Notes: a model not told the origin generated them from the sequence alone. DNA of 64,000 bases from Streptomyces sp. NBC_00510 (GCA_036013505.1 CP107851.1:9720001-9784000); one strand, 5' to 3'; counted from the first letter of the stretch, positions 25,106 through 33,604 are shown. Translations and numbers: made by a program.

Positions 25106-25144
25106 GCCCCTCACCGGCGCTTGACCATCGCGCCGGTGAGGGGC
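25106..25144. terminator. Terminator between the GPP methyltransferase and the MFS gene
   Basis: A perfect 15-bp inverted repeat (25106-25120 with 25130-25144) closes a 9-base loop. It lies 31 bp after the methyltransferase stop and 52 bp after the MFS stop on the opposite strand, so it can serve both converging transcripts. Confidence 0.85.
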
Positions 25145-25196
25145 AGCCGTTTCGGCAGCGGGGCCCACGCTCGGACCCGGATGCTTCGGTAGCGGG

Positions 25197-26510
25197 TCAG
25201 GTAGGCGATGGTTGCGCGTCCCGGTCCGTGCCGCTGTCCGGAGTGACCGGATGGTCGGGGGTCAGGGAGTGGATGCGTGGTATCGGCGAGTGCAGCAGCC
25301 AGAGCAGCGACAGCGCTCCGCCGACGGCGGCGACGAGGAGGGTCACCCGGAGGCCGATGAGGGTGGCGAGGAGGCCGCCGAGGACGGCGCCCACAGGGCG
25401 TACGCCGTAGTTGATCGTGCTGTACGCGCCCGCCACCCGGCTGCGCATGCCATCGGGGATCACCGCCGCCTGAAGGGAGTTGAGGTTGACGTCGAAGAGC
25501 ATGACGCCGACGCCGGAGAGGAACTGGGCCAGGGCCAAGGCTCCGACGCGAGCCCACAGGGGACCGCCCGCGGCAGCGCCGATGGCGATCGGTGCCGGGA
25601 ACAACACCGCGCCCACGGCGATGGTGCGGCCGATGCCGAGCTTTCGCGAGACCTTCGGCGCGATCACCGCGCCAAGGAGCGAGCCGGTGGCGCCGATCCC
25701 GAACGCCATGCCGATGACTCCGGCGGTCAGTCCGAGGTTCCGGCTGGCGAACAGCACCATCAGTCCGGTGCCCGTGACGAAGGTGAAGAAGTTGATGGTC
25801 GCCACGCACCCGAGACTCGCCCGCAGCACCGGGTGACGGATGACGAACGCCAGTCCCTCCCTGGCACGCCGCAGCAGCGGGGGTGTCGCTCGGTCAGGGA
25901 CGGTCGGCGGTTCGGCGATCGATACCCGACCGACCAGAATCGCGGACGCGAGGAACGTCAGGGCGTCGACGACGACGGCGACGGGAGCGGTCAGCGCCTG
26001 GACCAGAGCACCACCGATCGCCGGGCCGGCGACGTATGACGCCGACCGGCTGGTACTGAGCTTGCTGTTCGCGTCCACGTAGGAGGACCGGGGCACCAGG
26101 TGGGCGAAGAACGGCGGATAGGCGGTGTTGAACAGCACCGCTGCGGCGCCCGTCAGTAGCGCCACGGCGTACAACTGCCCCAGCGTCACCGCCTCCAGCA
26201 GATAGGCAGCGGGGAGGGAGAGCAGTACTGCGGCGCGCGCCAGGTCGGCGAGAACCATCAGGCGCCGTTTGTGGACGCGATGGTCGACCCAGGCACCGAG
26301 GACGGTCCCGAGCAGGTTCGGGGCCCAGATGAGCGCGGTCAGCCACGCCACCTGATGGGCCGAGGCGTGCAGCGCCCCCACCGCGATCAGCGGCAGGGCC
26401 AGTTCGGTGATCCGGTCGCCGAACTGCGAGACCGACTGGCCGGCCCAGAAACGACGGAACCTCTGGTCACGCCAGAGCGGTATGGGTACGGCCTGGTCCG
26501 CGGCGCTCAT
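25197..26510 (-). CDS. MFS transporter (MFS_3 / MefA-like efflux type)
   Basis: The 437-residue membrane protein starts with the family phrase WRDQRFRRFWAGQSVSQFGD and has about 12 predicted hydrophobic segments. The A-like loop after TM2 is AWVDHRVHKRRLM. The sequence resembles macrolide/enterobactin-type exporters of the transmembrane secretion effector group. Its ATG overlaps the stop of the ArsR-type gene (ATGA), so the two are translationally coupled and share the operator upstream of the regulator. It probably exports a drug or metabolite that the regulator senses. Confidence 0.9.
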   Translation of the reverse strand: MSAADQAVPIPLWRDQRFRRFWAGQSVSQFGDRITELALPLIAVGALHASAHQVAWLTALIWAPNLLGTVLGAWVDHRVHKRRLMVLADLARAAVLLSLPAAYLLEAVTLGQLYAVALLTGAAAVLFNTAYPPFFAHLVPRSSYVDANSKLSTSRSASYVAGPAIGGALVQALTAPVAVVVDALTFLASAILVGRVSIAEPPTVPDRATPPLLRRAREGLAFVIRHPVLRASLGCVATINFFTFVTGTGLMVLFASRNLGLTAGVIGMAFGIGATGSLLGAVIAPKVSRKLGIGRTIAVGAVLFPAPIAIGAAAGGPLWARVGALALAQFLSGVGVMLFDVNLNSLQAAVIPDGMRSRVAGAYSTINYGVRPVGAVLGGLLATLIGLRVTLLVAAVGGALSLLWLLHSPIPRIHSLTPDHPVTPDSGTDRDAQPSPT

Positions 26511-27115
26511 GACGTCCTGCCGGTCTGCTCCTCGGCGCCCTCGGGCAGGGCGTAACGCAGCAGCCGGACGCCGCGGGCGTCGGCCGGACGCGCGGCCTCG
26601 TCACGCGTCACGTAGGGCGCGAGGACGCGTTCGATCGCGTCCTCGATGGCGGCGAGTTCGTCGGCGGAGACGACGACGCGGGTGTTGGCCAGACCCGCAC
26701 GCCGCAGCCACTCCGGTTCGAGATCGGGCTCGACCTCGGCAGCCCACCGGTTCGCCAGGTCCGCGGAGCGCACGAACATCTCCCGGGACAGGACTCGCGC
26801 GGCAGTCCTGCCCTCCTCGTCCTCCGGGTCCTCCGGCGCCTCGAACCGGAAGCCGCGCGCCACCGCCTCCCACCGCCGCTGGCGACGGTCCGGGCCGGGC
26901 TCGGCATCGCGGACCAGCCCGAAGCCCGCCAGATGCCGCAGATGCCAGCTGGTCACCGACGGGGTCGCCCCCACACCGGGCGCGAGTTGTGTCGCCGTCG
27001 CCGGCCCGTGCCGCTGAAGGCGTTCGAGGATCGCCAGCCGCACCGGGTGCGCCAGCGCCCGCATCGCCCGCGGATCGGTGATCTCGACATCGCCCAGACG
27101 GTTACCGGCATCCAT
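26507..27115 (-). CDS. ArsR-like winged-helix regulator
   Basis: The 202-residue protein has an N-terminal ArsR-type HTH (DPRAMRALAHPVRLAILERL, GPATATQLAPGVGATPSVTS, WHLRHLAGFGLVRD). No metal-binding Cys cluster is visible, so it is an HTH_20-like, non-metal member. The C-terminal 100 residues resemble the effector part of regulators paired with efflux pumps. The start MDAGNRLGD at 27115 has GGAGA upstream; an alternative start at 27136 lies within the operator repeats. It heads the operon with the MFS gene and is likely autoregulated through the four half-sites immediately upstream. Confidence 0.88.
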   Translation of the reverse strand: MDAGNRLGDVEITDPRAMRALAHPVRLAILERLQRHGPATATQLAPGVGATPSVTSWHLRHLAGFGLVRDAEPGPDRRQRRWEAVARGFRFEAPEDPEDEEGRTAARVLSREMFVRSADLANRWAAEVEPDLEPEWLRRAGLANTRVVVSADELAAIEDAIERVLAPYVTRDEAARPADARGVRLLRYALPEGAEEQTGRTS

Positions 27116-27118
27116 GAC

Positions 27119-27160
27119 GTGAGAGTCTCCTCTCACATATTGTGAGAGTCAAGTCTCACA
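27119..27160. promoter_or_regulatory. Four-half-site operator array upstream of the ArsR/MFS operon
   Basis: Alternating half-sites GTGAGAG (27119-27125), CTCTCAC (27130-27136), GTGAGAG (27142-27148) and TCTCACA (27154-27160) form overlapping palindromes. The central one is a perfect 19-base repeat at 27130-27148 (CTCTCACA, TAT, TGTGAGAG). Centres are spaced 11-12 bp, about one helical turn, so repressor dimers could line up on one face. The minus-strand TTGACT within the array may be the -35 of the operon promoter. Confidence 0.75.
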
Positions 27161-27313
27161 TCTCCGTTCCGGGCCGCTGCCGGTGCGCGGGAGATCCAGG
27201 TACGGGTGCCGGAGGATAGGCCGCGCACGGGCGATGACTTTGCGCTGGAGCCGGAGTCTCCTTGGTGAATGCCGTTGCCGCAGAGCGCGACCCGTGACAG
27301 GAGACCTGGCCAT

Positions 27314-27979
27314 ATGACCGATCCGGGACTGACAGCAGACCGCAGCCGCGGGACCGGGGTCTGGCCCCTGATCCACGCCGAGCGAGCGGCGCTGGCGGCC
27401 GATCTCGCAGATCTGACGGACGAGCGTTGGGCAACGCCGTCGTTGTGCACCGGCTTGACGGTACGTGAGGTGCTGGCCCACCTGACCGCGGGCGCGAGCC
27501 TCAATGCCGTGCGCTGGATGGCGGGAGTGATCCGCTGCAGGTTCGACTTCGACAAACAGGTGGCCATGCGGCTGGCCGAGCAGTTGGGTACGACTCCGGC
27601 CGAGACCCTCGAGCGATTCCGGCATGTCGTCCCGAGCACCACCAAGCCTCCCTTGCCTGCCATGGCGATGCTGGGTGAAACGATCGTGCACGGAGAGGAC
27701 ATCCGGCGCCCGCTGGGTATCCGGCACGACTATCCGGTCCAGGTCGTCACGCAGGTCGCCGAGTACTACCAGGGTTCGGACCTCGTGGTCCTTGCCAAGG
27801 GCCGCATCGGCGGACTGCGACTCGTCGCGGACGACGGCCCGTTCGCCACCGGTTCCGGGCCGCTCGTGTCCGGCCCCACCATGGCCCTGATCATGGCCAC
27901 GACCGGGCGCGCGACCTACTGCGACGACCTCGCAGGCCCCGGTGTGGAACTCCTCCGCAGTCGCTGCGGGACAGCGTGA
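27314..27979 (+). CDS. Maleylpyruvate isomerase-family (mycothiol-dependent DinB-fold) protein
   Basis: The 221-residue protein matches the TIGR03083/MDMPI N-terminal family: ERAALAADLADLTDERWATP, SLCTGLTVREVLAHLTAGAS, LGETIVHGEDIRRPLGIRHD. Invariant His residues (AHL and VHGED) would bind a divalent metal in the DinB four-helix bundle, and members transfer or use mycothiol. The ATG at 27314 has AGGAGA ten bases upstream. It is divergent from the ArsR gene by about 200 bp, but whether it shares that control is unclear. The function is general thiol-dependent chemistry; the substrate is unknown. Confidence 0.85.
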   Translation: MTDPGLTADRSRGTGVWPLIHAERAALAADLADLTDERWATPSLCTGLTVREVLAHLTAGASLNAVRWMAGVIRCRFDFDKQVAMRLAEQLGTTPAETLERFRHVVPSTTKPPLPAMAMLGETIVHGEDIRRPLGIRHDYPVQVVTQVAEYYQGSDLVVLAKGRIGGLRLVADDGPFATGSGPLVSGPTMALIMATTGRATYCDDLAGPGVELLRSRCGTA

Positions 27980-28029
27980 TCCGATGCCCCGACCCTCCCA
28001 CGTGTGGAGTGCTTCCCGCTCCGTACGCG

Positions 28030-28064
28030 GGCGCTGCGGGGGCTTCACGAGCCCCCGCAGCGCC
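28030..28064. terminator. Terminator after the MDMPI-family gene
   Basis: A perfect 15-bp stem (28030-28044 with 28050-28064) with a 5-base loop lies 50 bp past the stop. A second GC-rich hairpin at about 28116-28157 lies just beyond the stop of the converging flavoprotein gene, so each transcript may have its own terminator. Confidence 0.85.
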
Positions 28065-28160
28065 ACCGGCCACCGGGAGAGGAGGATCGCTCCTCACCTG
28101 GACGCGACCGAGTCAGCCGGCGGGGGCCAGAACCGCCCCCGCATGCCGGCCGGAGCGTAC

Positions 28161-29600
28161 TCAGCCGCGGTAGGTCTCCAGCAGACGCAGCCAGACTTCG
28201 CCGAGGGTCGGGAAGGCGGGGACGGCGTGCCAGAGCCGGTCGAGGGGCACCTCGCCGGCGACCGCGATGGTGGCCGAGTGCACCAGTTCCCCTACGCCGG
28301 GGCCGGCGAAGGTGACGCCCACCACGGTGTTGCGGTCGGTGTCGACGAGCATGCGGGCCCTGCCGCGGTAGTCCTCGCCGTACTGGTGGGCGCCGGCGAC
28401 GTGGGCGAGGTCGTAGTCGACGACCTCGATGCGGCGCCCGCTCCGCTCGGCCTCGCGGCTGGTCAGGCCGACGGAGGCGACCTCGGGGGTGGTGAAGACG
28501 ACCTGGGGGACGGCCGCGTGGTCGGCGGTGGCGACATGCGTGCCCCAGGGGGCGTCGTCGATGGGCTCTCCCTTTGCGCGGGCGCCGATGACGGTGCCGG
28601 CGATCCGGGCCTGGTACTTGCCCTGATGCGTCATCAGCGCGCGGCGGTTGACGTCGCCGACGGCGTAGAGCCAGTCGCCGTCGACGCCGGTGACGCGGAA
28701 GGTGTCGTCGACGGTCAGCCAGTCGCCGGGGGTGAGACCGACGGTCTCCAGGCCGACGTCGCGGGTCTGCGGGGCGCGGCCGGTCGCCAGCAGGATCTCG
28801 TCCGCGGCCAGCTGCCCGCCGTCGGAGAGCGTGATCCGCAACTCGCCGTCTTCGCCGCCCTCGCGGGCCAAGGAGGTGACGCTGGTGTTGAAGCGGATGT
28901 CGACGCCCGCTTCGCGCAGTCCGTCGGTGACCAGTTCGCCGGCGAACGGCTCCATTCGCTCGAGGAGTCCGTCGTCGAGGACGAGCATGGTGACCTGGGA
29001 ACCGAGCGCCTGCCAGACGGTGGCCATCTCGACGGCGACCACACCGCCTCCGACGACGGCGAGGCGGCCGGGCACCTTGTCGGCGCTGGTGGCCTCGCGG
29101 CTGGTCCAGGGGCGGACGGTGTCGAGTCCGGGGATCGGGGGCAGGGCGGCGCGGGTGCCGGTGGAGACGGCGACGGCGTGCCGGGCGGCCAGGGCGATGG
29201 TGTCGCCCTCAGGGGTCTGCACGGCCACCTGCTTGGGGCCGGTGAGGCGGCCGTGGCCGCGTACGAGGTCGACGGAGACCGAGTTCAGCCAGTCGACCTG
29301 GTCCTCGTCCTTCCAGTACGAGGACATCTTGTCGCGGTGTGCGAGGACCGCCTCGACGTCCAGCGGGCCGGCCACCGCCGGGTCGAGTCCGGGTACGCGG
29401 CTCGCGTCAGCCCGCACCACCACCGGCCGGAGCAGTGCCTTGCTCGGGTCGCAGGCCCAGAACGAGCACTCACCGCCGAGGAGTTCGCGTTCCACGATCA
29501 CGGCGCTGAGCCCTGCGGCGCGGGCGCGTTCGGCCACGTTCTCGCCGACCGGCCCCCCACCGATGACGATCACGTCGTAGGTGCGGGTTGTCTCGTTCAT
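28161..29600 (-). CDS. FAD-dependent pyridine nucleotide-disulfide oxidoreductase
   Basis: The 479-residue protein starts with the FAD dinucleotide fold (VIVIGGGPVGENVAERARAA). It keeps a redox-active Cys pair as C45-SFWA-C50 followed by DPSK, where lipoamide dehydrogenase and mercuric reductase have CLNVGCIPSK. The NAD(P) motif VVGGGVVAVEMATVWQALG and the second FAD motif ILLATGRAPQ ... YAVGDVNRRALMTHQ follow. The C-terminal dimer domain (HAVPAFPTLGEVWLRLLETY) contains the usual His. A disulfide reductase of unknown partner is likely. ATG at 29600 is used, with AGGAAC upstream; two further GTG starts lie in the tandem repeat just 5' of it. Confidence 0.9.
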   Translation of the reverse strand: MNETTRTYDVIVIGGGPVGENVAERARAAGLSAVIVERELLGGECSFWACDPSKALLRPVVVRADASRVPGLDPAVAGPLDVEAVLAHRDKMSSYWKDEDQVDWLNSVSVDLVRGHGRLTGPKQVAVQTPEGDTIALAARHAVAVSTGTRAALPPIPGLDTVRPWTSREATSADKVPGRLAVVGGGVVAVEMATVWQALGSQVTMLVLDDGLLERMEPFAGELVTDGLREAGVDIRFNTSVTSLAREGGEDGELRITLSDGGQLAADEILLATGRAPQTRDVGLETVGLTPGDWLTVDDTFRVTGVDGDWLYAVGDVNRRALMTHQGKYQARIAGTVIGARAKGEPIDDAPWGTHVATADHAAVPQVVFTTPEVASVGLTSREAERSGRRIEVVDYDLAHVAGAHQYGEDYRGRARMLVDTDRNTVVGVTFAGPGVGELVHSATIAVAGEVPLDRLWHAVPAFPTLGEVWLRLLETYRG

Positions 29601-29640
29601 CACTGCTGCGTTCCTCACTGTTGCGTTCCTCATTGCTTCG
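29601..29640 (-). repeat. Tandem 15-bp repeat duplicating a ribosome-binding site and start codon
   Basis: The unit CACTGCTGCGTTCCT (29601-29615) is repeated with one change at 29616-29630 and partly at 29631-29640. Read on the minus strand, each unit carries AGGAAC and ends in GTG, in frame with the flavoprotein gene. The gene therefore has stacked, equivalent initiation signals. Confidence 0.7.
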
Positions 29641-29799
29641 GTGACTCGGTCGGACACTCCGGCGTCCAAGGTCCATTGCGGCCGCGTTCGCCGTTCCCCC
29701 GTTGCCGGACGGCGTCGGGGCCGCCGCACCACACGGGGTCGACGGGGCGGTCACGGGATGGGGCGACCACGGCGGCGAAGCCGTCTCTCGGCGCCCGCC

Positions 29800-29856
29800 G
29801 CACCGGACCGCCGGGCGGCGGAGAGCAACCCTTGCGCTCGCCCGGCGGTCCGGTGC
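29800..29856 (-). terminator. Terminator of the VOC gene
   Basis: A perfect 18-bp inverted repeat (29800-29817 with 29839-29856) surrounds a 21-base loop that can itself form a small stem. It starts 26 bp past the VOC stop and lies 200 bp upstream of the flavoprotein start, separating the two transcripts. Confidence 0.85.
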
Positions 29857-29882
29857 CAGCCTGCGGTGGCTTCGTGGGGCGG

Positions 29883-30356
29883 TCAGCGGCCGGGGAGGCG
29901 CTGCGAGACCTCCTGGAGCACCCATCCGTTGCCGTCCGGGTCGCTGAAGGTGAGGAAGGAGCCGTAGGAGGCGCGCTCGGGATGCAGCCCGGCCAGCTGC
30001 TTCTGGCCGACACGGTCGTAAGTGACGTCCCCGCCCTCGTGGCCGTGGTACAGCAGCCCGCCGGCGTCGTGGAAGATCTCGCTGACCTCGATGCCGCGGC
30101 CGACGAGCTCCGCGTGGGCCTCCTCGATGTCGGAGACGATGAGATACAGGCCCTGGAACGAGCCGGGTGCGATAGGAGTCATTCCCTCGCCGAAAATGAT
30201 CGAGCACTCGGAGCCGGGCGGCGTGAAGTGCACGACCCGGAATTCCTCGTTGGCCGTGTAGTCGACGTCCAGGCGGAATCCGACCTTCTCGTAGAAGGCC
30301 TTGGCCCGGTCGGTGTCGGAGACGGGCAGCACGATCATTTCGAGCTTCAGGTTCAT
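29883..30356 (-). CDS. VOC-family (glyoxalase/bleomycin-resistance fold) protein
   Basis: The 157-residue protein is a single vicinal-oxygen-chelate unit: MNLKLEMIVLPVSDTDRAKA, FYEKVGFRLDVDYTANEEF, RVVHFTPPGSECSIIFGEG and a C-terminal FLTFSDPDGNGWVLQEV, whose acidic residue usually binds metal. Members include dioxygenases, epimerases and drug-sequestering proteins. Here it is most like the uncharacterised glyoxalase group. AAGGA lies six bases before the ATG. It is a single-gene transcript with its own terminator. Confidence 0.88.
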   Translation of the reverse strand: MNLKLEMIVLPVSDTDRAKAFYEKVGFRLDVDYTANEEFRVVHFTPPGSECSIIFGEGMTPIAPGSFQGLYLIVSDIEEAHAELVGRGIEVSEIFHDAGGLLYHGHEGGDVTYDRVGQKQLAGLHPERASYGSFLTFSDPDGNGWVLQEVSQRLPGR

Positions 30357-30776
30357 GGGGAAATCCTTGGTTCTTGACGACTGCGTGCATCCCAGAGAAC
30401 CAGCCGAAAGGGCGCCCCGGAGCGGTCCAGCAGGCCTGCCTTGGCCCTGGCCTGCTGGTCCAGGTACTGGCAGGTCCCCCCAGCCCCATCGCCGAGTAAT
30501 GAGTGGTGGGTGCTTCGGAGGCGAATATCGAATCCGCCGTCTTTCAGGCGCCAGGAATATCAAAAAGCGCTCAGCTCCGGGTGGCCTGGGCCGGCGGTTC
30601 TTCGTGAGCACAGCCAACCCGGCTCACGGTCCTCCCTGGCGTTGTGCAACCTTGCCGTCCGGATCGGCAACCTGGACGCCTGGACCCGGCTGACCGCCCA
30701 CCGCCCGGGCCGGACACCGATCGGCGACCGGCATCACTACGACGCGAGTCCGAACGCCGACTGGCACAGCTGACGA
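30357..30776. other. Intergenic region upstream of the VOC gene
   Basis: No intact gene is supported. A less GC-rich patch around 30480-30570 probably holds the leftward VOC promoter. The right-hand part may include more of the decayed transposase described next. Confidence 0.3.
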
Positions 30777-31018
30777 ATGTGCACCCGCTGCGCTCCGGCC
30801 CGCACGGGCGAACCCGAACGGACCGGAGCGCAGCTGTTCAATCCGCTGCGGCAGTTGATCGAGTCGGTCAACGACACCCTCAGGGGCCGGAACGACCTCG
30901 AACGCCACCGCGGCTGCACACCCGGCGGCGTGGCTGTCCGCGTCCTGCAGCGACTCCTCGCCTGACCGCCGCCATCGGGCACAACCACCTGCGCGTCGGT
31001 GAAACGGCTCGTTCCTAA
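30777..31018 (+). pseudogene. C-terminal remnant of an IS982-family transposase
   Basis: Translated on the plus strand, 30808-30965 reads TGEPERTGAQLFNPLRQLIE, SVNDTLRG and GGVAVRVLQRLLA, the characteristic C-terminal block of Streptomyces IS982-type transposases. After a one-base frame change near 30963 it continues LTAAIGHNHLRVGETARS, where relatives have a TAAIWHN block. The N-terminal part is missing. The fragment ends at the stop codon of the converging quinone oxidoreductase gene. Confidence 0.7.
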
Positions 31019-32025
31019 GCGACTGTGAGCACGATCTTCCCCCGGATGTGCCCTCGGGCGGCGCGTTCGTGCGCGGCTCGGGCATCCGTGAGCGCAAACG
31101 TGCTGTCGATCGCGACGCGGACCGTGCCCGCCTCGAGCAGGCGTGCCAGTTCGGCAAGCTGCGCGCCGTTCGAGCGGACCTGGGTGCCCGTGACGGTGAC
31201 GCCCAGCTTCGCGGTCTCCTCTTCGTCGAATTCGCCGAAGAACACGGGGAACTGGGAGCCGCCGCGCTTGAGCGTGTGCAGGAAGCGCTTGCTGTGGGGG
31301 CCGCCGACGGCGTCGAGAACGAGGTCGACGTCGTGCACGAGTTCCTCGGGACGGTTCTTGGTGTAGTCGATGAACTCGTCGGCGCCGAGTTCGCGCAGGA
31401 AGGATTCGTGTGCGCCCGACGCCACCGCGATGACCCGTGCACCCTTCCATTTCGCCAGCTGAAGCGCGAAGTGTCCCACGCCCCCCGCGGCGCCGTTGAC
31501 GAGCACCGTCGTGTCGGCGTCGAGTGGCACCGGACGGTGCTGCGCCGCCTGGAAGGGCGACGGGTGATCGTGTCCGAGCTCGATCAGGAACTGCCACGCC
31601 GTGAGCCCGGCCATGGGCGCCCCGGCGGCGTGCACGTGATCGATGCCGGCCGGCTTGAGCGCGAGGTCCGACGCGGGCGCGGCCACGTACTCGGCGTAGG
31701 TGCTGCCGTCGAAGCTGGGGAAGCGAAGGAGACCGAAGACCTCGTCCCCGACGGAGAAGCCGTCCACATCCGCGGCGACGGCCTCGACGACGCCCGACAG
31801 GTCCGTCCCCGGAATCACGGGCAGGCTGAACTTCGGCCTCACCTCCGGAGGCAGGTTGGACATCCCGTCGCGCAGGTACCAGTCGGGGGGATTGACGCCG
31901 ACCGCGTGCACACGAACGAGCACCTCACCCGGCCCCGGCTCGGGCATCGGCACCTCGTCGTACCGCAGAACCTCAGGACCGCCGTGCTCATGGAGCCGGA
32001 CCGCCCTCATCGTGTGTTTCGGCAT
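31015..32025 (-). CDS. NADP-dependent quinone oxidoreductase (MDR superfamily, zinc-free)
   Basis: The 336-residue protein starts MPKHTMRAVRLHEHGGPEVL and has the MDR catalytic domain (VRVHAVGVNPPDWYLRDG, VIPGTDLSGVVEAV) and the nucleotide-binding segment VLVNGAAGGVGHFALQLAKW with an AAGGVG loop. The structural-zinc Cys cluster is absent, as in zeta-crystallin-type quinone reductases. ATG at 32025 has AGGAGAG upstream. It is divergent from a TetR gene across an operator-rich 111 bp and should be its main target. A role in detoxifying quinones or enones is likely. Confidence 0.92.
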   Translation of the reverse strand: MPKHTMRAVRLHEHGGPEVLRYDEVPMPEPGPGEVLVRVHAVGVNPPDWYLRDGMSNLPPEVRPKFSLPVIPGTDLSGVVEAVAADVDGFSVGDEVFGLLRFPSFDGSTYAEYVAAPASDLALKPAGIDHVHAAGAPMAGLTAWQFLIELGHDHPSPFQAAQHRPVPLDADTTVLVNGAAGGVGHFALQLAKWKGARVIAVASGAHESFLRELGADEFIDYTKNRPEELVHDVDLVLDAVGGPHSKRFLHTLKRGGSQFPVFFGEFDEEETAKLGVTVTGTQVRSNGAQLAELARLLEAGTVRVAIDSTFALTDARAAHERAARGHIRGKIVLTVA

Positions 32026-32061
32026 CGTTCTCTCCTGCCCGCGCTGCGGGATAGACTCATT

Positions 32062-32118
32062 CGGATCAGCGATCCACATAACCGGACCACTGATCCGAAT
32101 ATATGGACCACTGATCCG
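32062..32118. promoter_or_regulatory. Triplicated TetR operator between the quinone oxidoreductase and TetR genes
   Basis: The 14-base element GGACCACTGATCCG occurs twice at 32084-32097 and 32105-32118. A third, inverted copy (12 of 14 matching) lies at 32062-32075. Spacings are 21-22 bp, about two helical turns. The region is AT-richer than its surroundings and should hold both divergent promoters. Confidence 0.75.
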
Positions 32119-32136
32119 GATAGTCAAGGGGGGCAG

Positions 32137-32727
32137 ATGCGGGCCGACGCCAGGAAGAACCGCGACCACCTGCTCGCAGTAGCGGGCACCGCCATCACCG
32201 AGCAAGGCGTCGACGTGTCACTGCGCGACATCGCGCGCAGGGCCGATGTCGGACTCGCGACGCTGCTCCGTCACTTCCCGACGCGCGAGGCGCTGCTCGA
32301 CGCCCTGCTCCGCACGAGCTTCGACGAGCTGACCGCCAAGGCAGGCGCCCTCGAAACGGCCGGCTCGCCCGACGACGCCCTCGTATCGTGGCTGCGCGAC
32401 TGCGTCGCGTGGACAACCGAGTACCGGGGCGCTGTGGTGCTGATGGCAGCCGCCATCGAGGACACCGAGTCCGCACTCCACGCGTCGTGCGTCACGCTGC
32501 GCGCGGCCGGCGCGCGGCTCCTCACCCGTGCCCAGGCCGCCGGCACCGCGCGGACCGACATGGACGGCGACGATGTGTTCGCCCTGGTAGCGGCGCTCGC
32601 CTGGCTCGGCGATCAACCCTCGCTCGCGCCACGCGCCGATCACCTCTTCGACGTTGTCGCAAGCGCGATCCTCACCAGCGCAGCGAGCAGCGATGCCGAG
32701 GGGGGAACGCCGCCCTCCCGCCCGTAG
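32137..32727 (+). CDS. TetR-family transcriptional regulator
   Basis: The 196-residue protein has the TetR HTH at its N-terminus (RDHLLAVAGTAITEQGVDVS, LRDIARRADVGLATLLRHFP, TREALLDALL) and a helical C-terminal domain of the SbtR type (YRGAVVLMAAAIEDTES). A strong AAGGGGGG site is six bases before ATG at 32137. The gene faces the quinone oxidoreductase and its operator repeats, and probably represses both genes until an electrophile or quinone binds. Confidence 0.92.
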   Translation: MRADARKNRDHLLAVAGTAITEQGVDVSLRDIARRADVGLATLLRHFPTREALLDALLRTSFDELTAKAGALETAGSPDDALVSWLRDCVAWTTEYRGAVVLMAAAIEDTESALHASCVTLRAAGARLLTRAQAAGTARTDMDGDDVFALVAALAWLGDQPSLAPRADHLFDVVASAILTSAASSDAEGGTPPSRP

Positions 32728-32863
32728 CTGGATTCGTCGCGTACGCGAGCCGGCGAACTCGGCCTTTCGCATCGCGGGAGGCGAACCACGACCGCTCATA
32801 CGCCGATGTCGCACAGTTGGCAGGCGATCCGGGCGGAAGGCACGGACCTGCCCCCGCCTGTTC

Positions 32864-33604
32864 CTACAGGTCGGCTACGAGAAGTCGGTAGCCCACGTCG
32901 AGCGTTTCGCGGTTCAGCAGGTCAGCATGGCGTTCGTGCCACAGCCCGGAAGACAGGTCGCTGGACAGCCGGGCCAGGCCCGGGCGGAGGACCTCCTCAC
33001 CGGTCTGGGCGAGCATCGATATGCCGGATCGCACTTTCGGGTTGAGGTACGCCTCAGGTCGGCGCCAGAAGGCGGCGCCGAATCCGTCGGTGCAGTCGTG
33101 CGGGACCGGGACCGTCTCGATGCGCGCGCCTCCGAGCAGCGCAACCATCCGGTCGATCGGGACGGCCCGTCTGCCGTCGAACGCGGCCACCTCTGGCAGG
33201 TATTCGTCCAGCAGCCAGAACCTGCGGAAGATGTCCTGGTCCCACGTGAAGACGACGACGCGCTGCCGGGCGATCCGAAGGAGTTCCCCGATGCCGGCTT
33301 CCAGGTCGGTCCAGTGGTGCACGGTCAGCAGCGCCATCACCGCGTCGGCCGAGTCGTCGGCGATGGGAATCGACTCCGCCGATGCCTGCAGGGCCCGCGC
33401 GAATCCGGTCGGGCGTTGGGCGATCATCAAGGAACTGGGTTCAACCGCCAGCACCGTTGCCGGTGGTTCGTAGGAGCCGGCGCCGGCACCCACGTTGATG
33501 ACGGTGGCGGCATCGCCGAGCGCCTCGTGGATTTGGGCAGCGATCCGGGGATCCGGTCGCCGCGTGTGACTGTAGGTCGCGCCGATGTGGTCATACGTCG
33601 TCAC
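32864..33604 (-). CDS. Class I SAM-dependent methyltransferase (UbiE-like)
   Basis: The 246-residue protein starts MTTYDHIGATYSHTRRPDPR and has a Methyltransf_11 core: VINVGAGAGSYEPPATVLAV as motif I and acidic loop, IPIADDSADAVMALLTVHHW as motif II, then RIARQRVVVFTWD. The N-terminal YDxIGxTY-type phrase is common in small-molecule methyltransferases. The start is GTG and lacks a clear ribosome-binding site. The gene converges with TetR and has no partner enzyme, so the substrate is unknown. Confidence 0.87.
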   Translation of the reverse strand: MTTYDHIGATYSHTRRPDPRIAAQIHEALGDAATVINVGAGAGSYEPPATVLAVEPSSLMIAQRPTGFARALQASAESIPIADDSADAVMALLTVHHWTDLEAGIGELLRIARQRVVVFTWDQDIFRRFWLLDEYLPEVAAFDGRRAVPIDRMVALLGGARIETVPVPHDCTDGFGAAFWRRPEAYLNPKVRSGISMLAQTGEEVLRPGLARLSSDLSSGLWHERHADLLNRETLDVGYRLLVADL

